The notes: generated by a model from the letters alone, not told the origin. A stretch of 64,000 nucleotides of DNA from Massospora cicadina (GCA_022478985.1 JAKSZP010009521.1:39471-103470); one strand, 5' to 3'. Counted from the first letter of the stretch, positions 22,480-34,384 are shown. Program-made: numbers and translations.

Positions 22480-23740
22480 TTGTAGAGGGCGGGAAGCATC
22501 TGGGTGTGCCATGTGGAAGGCTTCCACCAACTTTCAAAAATTTTCACAATTGCAAGCACTAACCCAGATGTAATATATGAGTAAAATCCTTTTCTCACAC
22601 CAAGTACTGCAACAAGTGACATGAAAGATAAGATTCCAAAATAGCTACCTCCACCTCCTCCAAGACTTTAATTACCACTGGCTCAGGTTACATGAGCAGC
22701 ATGTTTTCAAATGATGAAAACTTGGAAGCTTGCAAGATGGGGTGCTGTTTCCAATGCGAGGGAAGAGCCAACTGGAAGGCCCCATTACCCAAATCTTCCT
22801 CAACCACATGAGAACCTGAACATCTTCTCGTGAACTTCCACAAAGGCACCTTCATTTGCAGGTGGCGCGTATCAAGTATTATAGAGAAAACCCCATGATC
22901 TCATGGGTTGGAAGATGTTTTTAATCTATGAACTGCGTATATCTCTGATGGCTTTGGTAAGATGCTCCTGGACCAGGTATTTATTGTTATGGATCTGCTG
23001 CACATGTTCTGCTGCAGCATGGATCTCTTGACAAAGGCATAAACCCAGGGCTAATGTGGGATTATACCCCAACGTGGCCTTGTAAGGCGAAATTCCAGTA
23101 GAAGCATGGGAGGCATTATTGTATGCAAATTTGCCAATGGAAGGTCATACACCCAAGTATCCGCATGGTGGTGGCATAACACCGGAGATACTGCTTGAGA
23201 ATCTGGTTGACCTGCTCCATTTGCCCATCCAACTTGGGATGGTTTGCGGTATAATGGAATGGCTTAATTTTCAAACTAACCAGGAGGGCTGTCCAAAAGC
23301 TCTCTGTAAAATGCAGCCCCCGGCTGTTTACAGTTTCCTGCAGCAATTCAAGCATCAAGATTAAATGCTGCACAAAAAGCTGGGTGTTTCCTTAGAGGTA
23401 TTGTCAAAGAACTGGGGTTATACAAGGCGAATTTTGGCAAAGCAGTCTACAACCACCATGATCGCATTGAACCATTAGCTGGGAAGCTCAACAATGTAAT
23501 TTAATGACACTGGGGTCCATGGACCTTCAGCCTGCTGTAAGAGATAGAGAAGCCCATTCCAACCTGATTGATCAGACCTCACCCACATGCACATTACATA
23601 ATTAGAGATCCATGCAGGGATATCCTTGAAGATCCCTGGCCCGTTGTACATCCACTTTATCAAGTTGAGGTATTTTTTGTTCCTCAAGTGACCCACTGCC
23701 AGAGGGCCATAGTGATCCTGAATCACCTCAGAGTGCATTA
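22480..23740 (-). pseudogene. Integrase and C-terminal tail of element D
   Basis: Read on the minus strand from 23,738. A zinc-binding-domain relic reads HYGPLAVGHLRNKKYLNLI, but the following CxxC is reduced to one cysteine. The core (23,373-23,116) reads SRGLHFTESFWTALL and then AxHPKLDGQMEQVNQILKQY, where AYHPQTDGQTERVNQTLEQY is usual; the equivalent of the catalytic glutamate is kept in QMEQVNQ. Further down, WQICIQ and YKATLGYNPT-type codons lead into LPSHWKQHPILQASKF (about 22,770), the typical LPxxWRIHPVFHVS linker before a chromodomain. A chromodomain itself is not convincing. Confidence 0.75.
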
Positions 23741-23780
23741 GGGGCTGAATTAAAACTTGGGATTTAAAAAATTGGCTCCC

Positions 23781-24023
23781 TCACACAACATAAACTGAGT
23801 ACACCAATGCACCAGAAGCCTTCAGCTGGTTAATCAGCTCCAACCCTTCCACACAGGACGTTTGACCCCGCCAATACCTGAGTGACCAATGAACCTCTGG
23901 GCCCCACTCTTCCACTAAAATTTTGGGAGAAGCAATGGTCAGAATCTGGGCTGTCAGAATTACTGTGGTTAGATCCTGTCCTTCCTCCTCTGTTAGACTC
24001 AAAGATGTGTTCCAGATCAACAA
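23781..24023 (-). pseudogene. RNase H to integrase linker of element D
   Basis: An 80-codon open block on the minus strand between reverse transcriptase and integrase. It has no catalytic motif I can name; its position and its open frame in the same sense assign it to the pol linker region. Confidence 0.4.
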
Positions 24024-24399
24024 GTCAAGGAGGACATTTAGGAAACCTTTGATAAAAGCATACTAAAAATTAAAGCTACAGAGATCATTATACATATAAG
24101 CCTGGTATAGTTCTAGCTTCTGAAGTTTCTGAAAGTACATGAGGGCCTGTTGGTCTGTTGGCATGGTCACTTCATGTTGCATGCCCTGAAGGAGGTAATG
24201 ACAACGCATAAGTGACAACGCCATGGCAGCCAATCCCTTATTATAAATGGCCTTTGACTGTTAGGATTTAGCAAACTTACATGTTAAATAATCGTTTAGA
24301 TTTTCCAATCCATCCTGTTCCTGGAGAAACACTGTCCCACGGCGGCTGGTGGTGTGTACATGCTATATTGAAAGACTTCATGGGGTCATCACGTTTGAG

Positions 24400-25480
24400 A
24401 ATGGGCGGTGTCATGACACTTTTTGATTTCTTTAAACGCCCATTGGCATTCCGCCATCCTCAGAATGGAAGATTCTTTCTTATCAAAGGTTTCATCAGTG
24501 CAGCCTGCTGCAAGAGGGCAGGGGAGAACCTCTTTAAAAATATGGTGGTGCCCAAAAGCTCCACAACTGCTTCTGGGTTGGGGTAGGCCGTGTGAAGATA
24601 ACTTCAATCTTGCTGGGAGGAATCAATTTACCATCCTTTAAAGCAAATTACTGAGGAAGGTAACGACATCCATGAAAAACTCACGCTTTGAGGGTTTCAT
24701 ATAGAGGTCAACCTTGTGCAACTCAGCCAGCACCGCCTCCAGATCATTCTTGTGCTGCTTGGGAGTATAGGAATTCACAAGAATATTATTTATATATGCC
24801 ACTGCACAGGTGAGCCAAAGGTTGCTAAGCACATCATCAATCGTCTTCTGGTTCATGCTGGAGCGCTTCTTAAACCAATAGGCTTCATGCTAATGGCAAG
24901 ATCTCAATATGAGTATGAACTGCCATAAGCCACTCATGATTTTTTGCCACCCAGATCTGATTGAACGCATTCATGAGAACAAGCTTTGAAACATATGAGA
25001 TTTTTCAAACATCTGGCTAATCATCTTATAATGGGGAAGGGGATAGAGATCATAAAGGTAATATTGTTTAAATGCCCATAGTTGACATAGAGGGCAATGT
25101 ATCATCAGCATTCTGAGAAAAAATTATTGGAGAGGAGATTGACAAGGTGCCCTTAAACACCTAGCCCTTCACAAGCATGTCATTTAACCACACCTCCAGG
25201 GCCCTATCCTCCTGATTGGTATAAGGGTAAAAGGTATAGTTGATGTTGATTACATTGACTGTCATGAGAAAGTTCAGATCATACTCAGAGTGGGAGGGAA
25301 GATGATTGGATTTTTTCATATTGAAAATATCCTGGAACTGGGCCAATCTAATGGGAAATTCGCCAGCAGCGCAGTGGGGAAAGGTGATGAAACAACCGCC
25401 CCCACTGCTCATGCAGGAAATAAGGTATTGATCAATGGAATTTTGCACCTTGTTTGGGGATTCTCAAATGACAGAAGGTT
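24400..25480 (-). pseudogene. Reverse transcriptase of element D
   Basis: The N-terminal block (25,448-25,161) reads FQDIFNMKKSNHLPSHSEYD and then ALEVWLNDMLVKG, matching the family pattern F-x-D-V-F...LPPHRPYDH...LREWLDENLxKG. The active-site block (24,856-24,638) reads VAYINNILVNS, with YINN where YLDD belongs, and LYMKPSKREFF where LYLKPSKCEF is usual. Both catalytic aspartates of the pair are lost, so it is inactive. Confidence 0.75.
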
Positions 25481-25639
25481 GGGCTCCAAGTCAATATGAC
25501 CTGTTTCCGCTGCCACCAACCAACCCCCACAATAATGGAAAATAACAAATCAGGCATAGCAATGAACCAATTACAAAAGCCAAACTGTGTAACGAGAACA
25601 GTACAGTACATCTCACCAGGTAACACGCCCTTAAGTCCA

Positions 25640-25850
25640 ACATGCTCTTAGAACTGAGGATCAAATATCCAGATTGAGATCCAACCCCTGAGCAACCTGC
25701 AAACTTATGAAGTCTCAGCAGCTCCCGTGTTCACAAGAGCCTCAGCGGAGACCATGTGAGCGCCCAACTGGATCTTAACTGGTAACAGAAAGTAGGCTTA
25801 ATCTTGTTTTTAAGACAAGATGCGATAGGCACTCAGGAGGAAGGGATGCC
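25640..25850 (-). pseudogene. Protease remnant of element D
   Basis: On the minus strand, LGAHMVSAEALVNTGAAETS at about 25,780-25,720 corresponds to the aspartic protease region with ALVDSGA; the catalytic aspartate reads asparagine (NTG). It lies just upstream of the reverse transcriptase. Confidence 0.5.
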
Positions 25851-26109
25851 CTCCAAGCCATCCTCTCAGTCCATCCTTAGGAGCCGTGGCTGTGTCCTCC
25901 ACCATCTGAACATAACCTAACTCTGCCGCTTTTCTTTTTACAACTGGGGCACCAATGGATTCGTGTAGCTGTGCCCCCAAAGTGGCAGCGTCAACCGTGA
26001 GAATACAAGCATCAGAACACACACTGGTGGCTGAAGGGGTAGATCAACTACAGGAACAAACAACACCCACACGGTTGCAGCCCAGTCCTTCCTTCCCACT
26101 TGAGGGAAA

Positions 26110-28224
26110 GGGGAAAGCCTGATCCCTCCTCCACTCAAACCAGGGGTAGACCCTACTAGCGTTTAGGCCAAGAAAGATGTTCAAACCCCAGAATAAAAAC
26201 TTTGACCTCATGGACATGCTAGCCTCTCATCATACACCACCTTAGCTGACAGTTGAACCTCCCATTGAACAACCAAAACAGCGTAGCACCCCATCCATGG
26301 GGAAAGATGGAGAAGTGTAAGGAGAGTGTCTATAACTCTCCTGTTCCCAGAGTGGTTGTGAACAGTGCACAGTGCCAACCCTAGGGAACTATTAACCCAA
26401 ATAAAAGTTACTAGAACCCAGCAGAGGGTGGCGGAGCAATAATAACTTAAGTAGAGGAGGGCGATATTTAGGGTGAATAACCAGCCAAAAATGACGCGGT
26501 GCACAGAGGAGAAGGGGTAAGCGTCCCAGGTTGGAGGTACTTGGTTAAAATTAACGGTGCACTAAGGGATGACCTCATTGTATTCAAAATGAAATGGTTA
26601 ACATAGTGCAAGACCTCATTGAAGAGGTCTGCACACAGGATCATCCAAGATAACATAGATAAAATGGAAAAATGGGAAAAATTTATTGTGAGAAATTGAC
26701 CAACAAGAAATGTTGGCCACAAAAACCAAATTTAAACATCGCCGGGGTAATTCTGGGTCTGCCAAATTAGGCACAAGCCTTGACACTCCAAAAGGCAAAT
26801 ACTTCCATCCAAATTGGTAGAATACACCAAAACTGTCTTCACTCATGTAATTAATTGAAGTTGTATTCTACCCAAAAGCATAATTTTGTAACTAGAATGG
26901 GTTTCAAATCCCCATTCACCAATCAACCAAATCAAACTGTCTTCATTTGTTATATAGTTCATCCATTTTAATGCCTGGGCCGATACAAGGGGCTGGGTGT
27001 TTTGCACCTCACTAGTACCAACTTGGGCATATTTGGCTTGTACCCAGCGTTGGTCTAATGTGAGATTGAGGTCAGGGGGCCTGAAGTTTCACCTTCTGGG
27101 CCTCCTGCCGACCAGCCTTATCTTTGGTGTTGGTGCCTACTATGAAGTCATTTAACCATAACAAGAAGGATGAGAATTTGGGTCTCTTTATTATGTCATG
27201 ATGCGTGCTGATAAAAATAAGACTGTCCTGGAACTCAGGGTGAACATTACCCAAACCAGCCAGAATACCTGTGGTACAGCCATCCATACTGATGGATGGA
27301 ATAGAAGTGAGGCATCCGCAAGCCTCAGCCACTGGTTTTCCAAAATTGGCAACCATTATTACAAAATGTCTTGCGGACTGCTAAAATAATCAAAATAAAT
27401 TTGATTTTTGAAGATCTCTTTTATTAAAATTCGAAGGAAAAAAGGAAAAATAGAGTGACAGTGGAACCTGTTAGTTTCCAATGCCTTATAAGCTCACAAA
27501 ACAAATTAGTTACCCTAAAAATGCATTCACTGTCAGGAATACTTTTAAAATTTGATTATGTCAGATTGGCATCCAGAACTCTTATGACGCAGATTGATCC
27601 TGGCGTGGCCAGCTGAATCATGCTCAAACTTTGCCACCAACGTTCAGCTCCTAATATGTTTTTGCTTGGAAGATTGGCATCACTTCATCCGGCAGATGAC
27701 TAGGTGTGCCAAGACCAGGTCACATAGGGCTGGTCCCACTGAATCAGGATGGGTTGTTATGCTCATACCTATCAGGGATGGGCTCTTGATTACCAGTGTC
27801 AAATGGCTATGGCGGATAGTCCCATGCCTAAAAAACCAATTTACTAAATTTACTCCTGGTGGATTCCAATTTAACTATAATGTAGAAATTGCCAGAGACA
27901 ATCTTTTGAGGGTGAGATACGCTGTTAACCCCCTGCTTATGGAGGCCCCTGGCCGCCGCCACTTCTTAACACCCCCTGGATTTTCCACACCAGCTCATGG
28001 GTGGTTGGCATAGGGGGAAATGATGGGATCTTCAAGTGATACGCCATCAACCACCTCCCATCCCCACATTGGCTAAATCTCCCAGGGTGACATCCACTGG
28101 TTTTCCCCTTCTTAGTCTGAAATGTAAATATCTCCCTATTCGGCCTCAGGGGTTGCTTCACCAGACTTACAATAGTGACCAACATAAAGTCAAACATAGT
28201 TGCCCTGAAGAAACACCTTAACAA
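26110..28224 (-). pseudogene. gag region of element D
   Basis: Minus-strand gag, open in pieces. The N-terminal block 28,224-27,937 contains AYHLKIPSFPPMPTTHELV, which matches ALHLKIPPPVPMLTSAELV in another copy at about 35,150, so this reading frame was once under selection. A second block, 27,356-27,072, contains DGCTTGILAGLGNVHPEFQ. Stops break the rest. No zinc knuckle was found. The downstream protease and polymerase in the same sense support the gag call. Confidence 0.5.
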
Positions 28225-28230
28225 GGTTGT

Positions 28231-29194
28231 CTAAGGCTAAAAGTTAGTGCCAAAGCTTTCCAATAGATCTTCTCTATGTAAAAAGAAGGTGACAAGTCTT
28301 TTTATCAATGCCAAGAACTACTCAATCCCTTTGGAGTGCTATAAGATAAGTCTCTCTTTCTCTGAATTAATACAAGGTAATTCATCAAACTAATAATTTT
28401 CTTTATGAACTAACCCTATCTAAAAAGATCTCAACCGCCCTGTATTTATGTTTCACAAAAAGGATTCTAGGCCTTTTAGTTAGTAAACTAGGCCCAGTAT
28501 TCTAAATATCTATTTTAAAGCAGAATATGAGTTTAAAGATAGATTAGAGAACAAGAGCCCTAAAAAGTTACTTTTTAATTATATGGTTAGGATATTCCAT
28601 CAAGGGGCCATTTGAAAACCGCCTCAGTATGCACCCACAATCTCAAGAAGGGCAGGCTGTTTTTATTCAAAAAGTATGAGACTAAAGGGAGGCGATGTCA
28701 ATATTTGAAATTTAACTAGACGACATTGCACTCATATCAAAAAATAAGGCATATTGGGACATATGAAAGATGAAAATTAGGTACAATAAAGAGTAGCTTG
28801 CATCAAACCCTGGCAAAACCAGATATAATTGGATTGCATTAAAGGGTAAATAGTGATGGTAGCAATACGCCCATAAGTTTAATAAATTGGCTTTGGCATT
28901 TGATCCTAAAAACCCCAACCAATCCTATTCTGATTGTATTAAATTGACTGAATATATCTCAAAATACTCAAGATTAAAAATTTGTGACTAGTCTTTGACA
29001 AGTTTTTAAGTAGGTAATAAATCAATTTTATGACTCCCAGAAGCCCAAAATCCATCATAGCAGGTAAGCTGTTAAGCTGTCTCTGCTTATATTTCATTTA
29101 TTTTCTATTTGCTAAAAATTAAACTATTTTTCTGAGCATTTTTAAAAAACAAGTTAATTTCCACCACCACCTCAACGCATCAATTTACCAATTT
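28231..29194. other. AT-rich intergenic stretch
   Basis: No gene or domain recognised. It could contain the 5' LTR of element D, which I cannot delimit without a second copy. Confidence 0.4.
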
Positions 29195-30712
29195 ATGTCT
29201 TCAGATCCACCACCTGCTGCCCCAGTATGGGGTAGCGGTGCTCCACCCACTAGCGTTTACCACTCAGCAGGCAAAAGTGTGTGGACTGGCTCATCCAGTC
29301 CACCACACACATCCAATTGCTATGTCCCTCCAAGGTACTTAGCACTCCACTTGCATGATTTCACCCAACCTGCCCCATCCCTTAGTCCTACCTCGATCCA
29401 CTATTTACTTTTGCCTCCATGTCAAGTATGGATGTCTCTTCCCATATGCCAACAAAGCAATAATTGAGCTGGCAACTGCCACCTTTGCACTGGCAGGATT
29501 TATAGACTTCTTCACTTATCAGGGCTATTTTGATATAGGCTTCCCCACCAAAGAGGAAGAGTCCACTGCAATAGCTATGCCCTTAATATACAAAAACATC
29601 CTCATCACCACCACCCATGCACGTCTCCTAGATGATACCACATTCATGGTGACCTTTGCAAACCTCCCCTCACACCTTCCCCCTCGAACACTTTATGAGG
29701 AGTTGATGTCAGGGCTGGCCACTTATGACAAAGACCCCATCCTCCAATTCATTGTCCCAAGTGGTGCTGAGCGCCTCATGGCACCTCGGACAATGACCAC
29801 CATTACCCCCTACCAGCTGAACATGGCCCATCACATTCAATCACGTGCCTACATCCCAACCATACTGATCATTTTTTTGGGCTCACATTGACAACAGCTG
29901 CACAGTTTGCCCCCTCTGCCATGAATTGGACCATACTAAAAGGTCATGTCAAAAAAATTCAAACCCTGCAAATACCGCTAATACAACCCAGAAGGCCACA
30001 CCAACAGCGTTTGAGTGGGAATTTTGGCTGCCCCACCCCCCAGGTTGTGCGCTCGATGAACCAGCAGCAAAATCTAGCAACCCAAATCCAAGCCATCCAA
30101 TTTCCACCCAAACCAACAAATTGGGAGCAGGTTTCGACCATATTCAATCCAAAAATTCCCACTCCAAAACTTACCCAACCACAGCTACATATTACCAAAT
30201 CAATCCAAGCCAACCAAAATCCCTGGGACTTATTGATAAAGTGACTGAATCTGGTGAAATTGTACCACCTCTGGATAAACAAGTCGATTTAGAGCCTTTT
30301 ATGAATTCAGACTTTGATGCCCCACTCCCACCCAAACGTTATGTCCCCAAACCCAATGCTATCCTATACCAAAGCGACCACCATCTTGCTGAGGCCGCGG
30401 TGGCCTTGCACAAAATTGCCATCTTTGTAAAGCCGTGGCAAAATCCATTGCTGAACTTAAAAAAAGGGCTGCGCCCCCTTGTTCCACTCTGATTTTCCTC
30501 CTACTGTAAAAGAGGAAATACAACGCCTCCATGAAACTGCCACCACTTCTGTCAAATGTGTTATTTATCTTGCAGATTTTTCCCTGTCCACACATATCAT
30601 CAGAGCAAACATTGCAAAATTAGTCCAACTTCCCAACGCCCACATCCAAGCTGAACACCATGGTGCCAAAAATCATAAAGGCTTTCATCCAGGGCCAAAT
30701 TGTAAATCTTGA
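29195..30712 (+). pseudogene. ORF1-like protein gene, RRM-like plus CCHC (copy 1)
   Basis: N-terminal proline-rich part (29,195-29,467). After a frame change comes a domain with GYFDIGFPTKEEESTAIAM, then the RRM-like FMVTFANLPSHLPPRTLYEEL and LQFIVPSGAERLM (29,355-29,891). The zinc knuckle CPLCHELDHTKRSC sits at about 29,910-29,951. A long C-terminal region (29,926-30,712) includes DFPPTVKEEIQRLHETATTS, matched by NFPSDFDEDAKYEIKELAF in the second copy. The gene is in at least three frames now. It probably bound nucleic acid as an RNA chaperone; this is inferred from domain content. Confidence 0.6.
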
Positions 30713-31020
30713 CTTTTATCTACCTCACCTCGACCTTCATCATGTGGATGCCCCAACTCCTTTCTATCAGCATTGATATGCTTTTTCAATGCTAATCCCA
30801 AGGAAGATGATGGAAATCCTTCTGATCCCACCTTCCCCCTGACATGGTGGGATAAGCAGCTCACCTCTGTGCCACATGGTAGGTTGTTTTCTCATTTCTT
30901 TTGCATTTACCACTGCTTGTTTAGGGAAGCTGGTTCAATTATTTGGTTATTTTAGTTTTGGAGTTTCTGTTTTGGTATTAACCATCCCCTGGTTGGCTTG
31001 CCACAGAAAAAATGAAAAAA
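29195..31020 (+). mobile_element. ORF1-only LINE-like element (copy 1)
   Basis: Carries a gene homologous to the retroposon at 44,812-51,588 and similar in layout to LINE ORF1: an RRM-like block, a CCHC knuckle and a helical C-terminal region. No endonuclease or reverse transcriptase follows. Instead the sequence goes straight to a 3' end with aaccatcccctggttggc (about 30,979) and an A-rich tail (about 31,006-31,025). That 3' end resembles the end of LINE2 (cagtcccctggtcggcc at about 42,111), so it may use the same machinery. A target duplication could not be identified, and the 5' end is uncertain. Confidence 0.6.
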
Positions 31021-31050
31021 TAAAGCTATTCTAATTCACTTAATCATTTT

Positions 31051-31075
31051 TTATCTATCTATCTATCTATCAACT
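31051..31075 (+). repeat. Tetranucleotide microsatellite (tcta)n
   Basis: Several tandem copies of tatc follow the A-rich end of the ORF1-only element; such tracts often grow at retroposon tails. Confidence 0.8.
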
Positions 31076-31378
31076 TATGGATGCACAAAAAGGTGGAGGA
31101 TTCATGGTGTTAGCAATAGCATTAGATCTTGGAAGCTTGCACTCTATTGTTGACCATCTGTCTATCATTAACCACCAATATTTTTTCTTGATAAGTAAAT
31201 TATGTAGAGTACCAACCTTTTCTGTTATTATACAGGACCGTTACCTGAGCATGTGCTTGGCCATGCCTTTCCAATTTTCTGACACAACACTTGATGGAGG
31301 TAAACCTTGACAATTTTTAAAGCATATAGCTTTCATTGATAAAATAATATTATTACCTAGATATGTGGATATAATATC

Positions 31379-32836
31379 TATTGAGATTCTGATTTGACTG
31401 GACAATAAGCCTTGAAGAACTATGGCGGATTGTCAAGAATCTGCCAACTAGGATTATATTCATGAGTATTTGAGCGCCTTGAGATGAGCCAATATTGGGA
31501 TATTATTGGGATTTGACCCATTTTGATAAGGCAGGCCTTCAGAGATCGCTTTGTAGGTCAACATATAGGATGAATTAAATTAGTTATAAGATAGAAGTTA
31601 ATAATCCTCGGATATAGTAGATGAGGCAAATTAAGTGGTTGGTCAGATAAAGCCCAGAAGGTAACCTGGAAGAAAGCACCAGTTTTAGAATTAGCTCTAA
31701 ACCTGATAATAAATTGAGTTAGGTCCTTAAAAGCTCACTTAAGGTGGTGGACAGTCTTTGATTTCGCACTGAAATCCAATATATATGTATATATGCCTTT
31801 ACTTTTATTAGAGGTTCAGAGGTCCAAATAAATGACCTATTGATGGAACTTAACCAGTTGGCGATGGTTCAAAGGTTCCTGCGGGATGAATATAGTAATC
31901 GTTGGATTTCACATTGAAATCCAAATATAAATATGTTAATTGAACTTCAAAGAGTAGATAACACTGCAAGGAATTTACTTTATTATGGAAATATTTAGTA
32001 CTATTTATAGTGCTAGGGAAGTATCATAGATGAAGGTTAAATAAAATATCAAGGTTAGATATAGATTAAGGATCAGATAGATCAGGATAATCAGAAATAA
32101 TATAAGTTGTGCCTCAAGACTGCTTAATCCCATCAATGGTTCACTTGGAGAGTAATTCAAATTAGTTAACTGCTTCATTAGTTCATATTCCAATGAAATT
32201 GATAGGAATTGCTTGTTGCCTCTTATAATGATATTAGACCTAATATAACATAGGTCTAATAGTATAGTTAGATATTAAAGATTATTATTATTAACTATAA
32301 CTAAATAATTAACACCTAGTCAAGGCTTCACACTTAATAGGGGAAATCCTGACAGATATAACATATTAATATTAGATTGCCTACAAATAAGGCAATGTCA
32401 ACATTCAACAAATATTATTTATATCCCCCCTTGGGTTGGGACCATCTAGTACTAAAAAAACAAATATTATTTATATTGCCTCAAACTAAGGTAATAAAGA
32501 ATTTAATAACACCAACCCAAACCAATGAGAATATGGCAGAAAAGAACAGTCTAAGCTAAGAGAATGGTATCATCCAAAGTCACTGATATATAAGTGAGAT
32601 GGGGTGATTAAAAGTAGGTTTTTAATAGTTTAAAGAGAGTGAAACAACAAGGAACCGCTGTAGTTATTAAATAAATAAAAGTGTTGTTAGGGAAATTGCT
32701 CCATATTTTCTTATATTTTCAAGTGTGTTTGGAGGACCAACGATCCTCACATAGTCCATCTGTGGTTCAGTGGGTTTGTCCTGTGTGACCGTTATGTTAT
32801 ATCCTAACATTATCGCCCAAAATTATAAAAATAACA
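31379..32836 (+). repeat. Solo LTR of the element A family with insertions
   Basis: The first about 140 bp align with the start of the A LTR (tgactggacaata, gagcgccttgagatga). The last about 470 bp align with its remainder (gccaaagtcactgatatataag, ataaataaaagtgttg, ttcaagtgtgtttgg, ggttcagtgggtt) and it ends ataaca. In between lies a block without counterpart (about 31,520-32,360). No gag or pol flanks it, so it is a solo LTR, older than those at 7711 and 13,716. Within the inserted block, gatttcgcactgaaatcc and gatttcacattgaaatcc form two short hairpins. Confidence 0.65.
32409..32476 (+). mobile_element. 36-bp retroposon fragment with 16-bp target duplication
   Basis: The 16-mer caaatattatttatat stands at 32,409-32,424 and again at 32,461-32,476. 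Between the copies are 36 bp that begin ccccccttgggttgggacc and end in seven A residues. This insert matches the last bases and poly(A) of the retroposon ending at 44,812 (minus strand), so it is a severely 5'-truncated copy of that family. Confidence 0.75.
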
Positions 32837-33740
32837 ATGCACAAAGATAAAGATATCACGCTTATTGGGTCTAAGGTGATGAAGTTTATAGAAATTAATA
32901 TAATTTACTTAAGGATTTTCTATCCAGATTACCATATTTAAGTACTTTATGTGTTTTTAAGGTTTCTTCAAGTATGACTATAACCTTATAAATAATATAC
33001 ATAAATTATTTTCAATACCTTTAGTATTAAATACAATAGCCTAGGATCTGTTTCATCCTTCTAATTAGAGATTTATACTATTATTTATATATAAAACTAT
33101 GCTAAGTATTGAGAATTTGTGATTTACCCCAGATTTTTGATTTTCATTCTACTTCAATGAATTATCTTTTTAATTTGATATACATCAGTTGCATATCAAT
33201 CATATAAGGGCCACCGCTGCACCTATTAAATTATAATGGATGATCATCCCTGTTAATCAAAGAAGGTAAAGAGATCCTGGGCATTTCCACTGGAAAAAAT
33301 AGCAGATCTGGGACACACCCTTGATAAATGTTAAGTTCCCAATGTCCCTTATCTCAATTTTATAATTATCTGAAAAGTGAGAAAGATAAATTCTGCTGTG
33401 TACTTCAATTAAGATGAGAATTAAATTAAAAAAAAAACTGAGAAAATCAGTGATGAAATCTGAGCGCAAATGAGCAAATTGAAGCTGAATCTTTGATGGG
33501 GCCACAAGTATCAAGATCAATATGGATAAAACCCTTGTATGATCAAAAAAATCTTTTTAATAGAATTACAAGCAATGCAATAATTTTGGAGCCCTAATGA
33601 ATAAGCAAAATTTAGCAGCATGAACTCAAAATGGGCAACCTGCAATGGGCAACCTTCAAATGGGCATTAAAGTCCCAAAGCTATTAAGAAGATTCATGCA
33701 TCCTGCTATCATAAATCTTCTCCAATCCCCACTCCTAAAT
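32837..33740. other. AT-rich intergenic stretch
   Basis: No recognisable gene or repeat family. The open frame at 33,257-33,520 (minus, 87 codons) is low-complexity and is not supported. Confidence 0.4.
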
Positions 33741-33754
33741 TCCCCCAAGGTATA

Positions 33755-33766
33755 AAAACCCAACGC
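33755..33766 (+). promoter_or_regulatory. Candidate TATA box of the secreted-protein gene
   Basis: ggtataaaaacc lies about 135 bp before the ATG at 33,894, a plausible distance for a core promoter plus 5' leader. Confidence 0.4.
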
Positions 33767-33893
33767 TCTTCCTATTATAGAATACTGGGATATATCATTC
33801 TACCCTTGATAAATCATCAATTCTGCCAAAAATACTTTTAAAATTTTATAAATTTTTAAAGATTATGGCTGTTTCAAAGAACCACCTCAACCA

Positions 33894-34384
33894 ATGGAGA
33901 GCCCACACTCAATTTTATTAGTGATAATTATGGCCATCATGTTGGTAATTAAAGCCTTAGCCTCCATCAGTAAAGAAAACTTTGGGAATTATCCCATAGG
34001 AGTATTGCACACTCCATCTGACCAAGGAAATATATATTTGGATTATCACCCTGAGCGTAATGACCAATCATTAAATCCAATCCTTTTCAATTATGCAGAA
34101 TATGAAAACAATAATCCAGTAGATGTGTCAGGCAAAAAGAAAGTTATCTTGAAACTGGTATACCAGTTTAAGTGCCAAAGCACCCAAATGGCAAACCCAA
34201 TGCCAGTGGCACTGCTGCTGGTATAACGGTTATTGAACTAAGAAGGAGTTCCAACATTAAGTACCCATGTTTCAAAATCATATGTAGACACCTAGCAAAA
34301 TACCAGATGAACACGGCCATAAACCCTAAGGGTTTTTGGAATACTAGTGGTAAAGGCAGTTTAGTCTTAAGCATAAGAACTTGA
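33894..34384 (+). CDS. Candidate small secreted protein
   Basis: Not recognised as a family member. The ATG at 33,894 opens 110 codons whose start looks like a signal peptide: a short polar head, a hydrophobic core (ILLVIIMAIMLVIKALA, residues about 7-23) and a likely cleavage after ALA. The mature part is polar and rich in asparagine. The frame ends at 34,226. An overlapping frame continues to 34,384 with cysteines (PCFKIICRHLAKY) and aligns as a natural extension. The change of frame equals 3n+2 bases, so a short intron would join the two (for example gt at 34,143 to ag at 34,180, 38 nt), or one base was lost. No transposon homology was seen. It could be an effector-like secreted protein, or a chance frame. 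Confidence 0.4.

Larger units (their letters stand above)
22400..28230 (-). mobile_element. Decayed chromovirus-type Ty3/gypsy element D
   Basis: Minus-strand element with gag (about 28,224-26,110), protease (about 25,730), reverse transcriptase (about 25,450-24,400), linker (24,023-23,781), integrase (23,738-22,900) and a C-terminal tail (22,900-22,480), in the standard order. Integrase motifs are of the chromovirus type, as in element C. No LTR pair was identified at its ends; an LTR next to 22,400 or 28,230 may be lost or too diverged to see. All frames are broken. Confidence 0.75.

Noticed and set aside
26208..26504. 98-codon minus-strand frame rich in hydrophobic residues, resembling a membrane protein
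   Set aside because: It overlaps the repeat shared with 63,814 and lies within the D gag region; the two repeat copies do not keep a common protein.
22400..28230. The 1-kb repeats at 2105-2543/20,344-20,760 and 27,185-28,190 as LTRs of element D
   Set aside because: They flank D in direct orientation, but the right copy carries a gag frame (HLKIP block) kept in a third, unlinked copy at 35,140. They are better explained as gag than as LTRs.
31051..31075. Possible CRISPR-like or satellite array
   Set aside because: It is a simple tetranucleotide microsatellite at a retroposon tail. No spaced direct repeats typical of CRISPR occur anywhere in the window.
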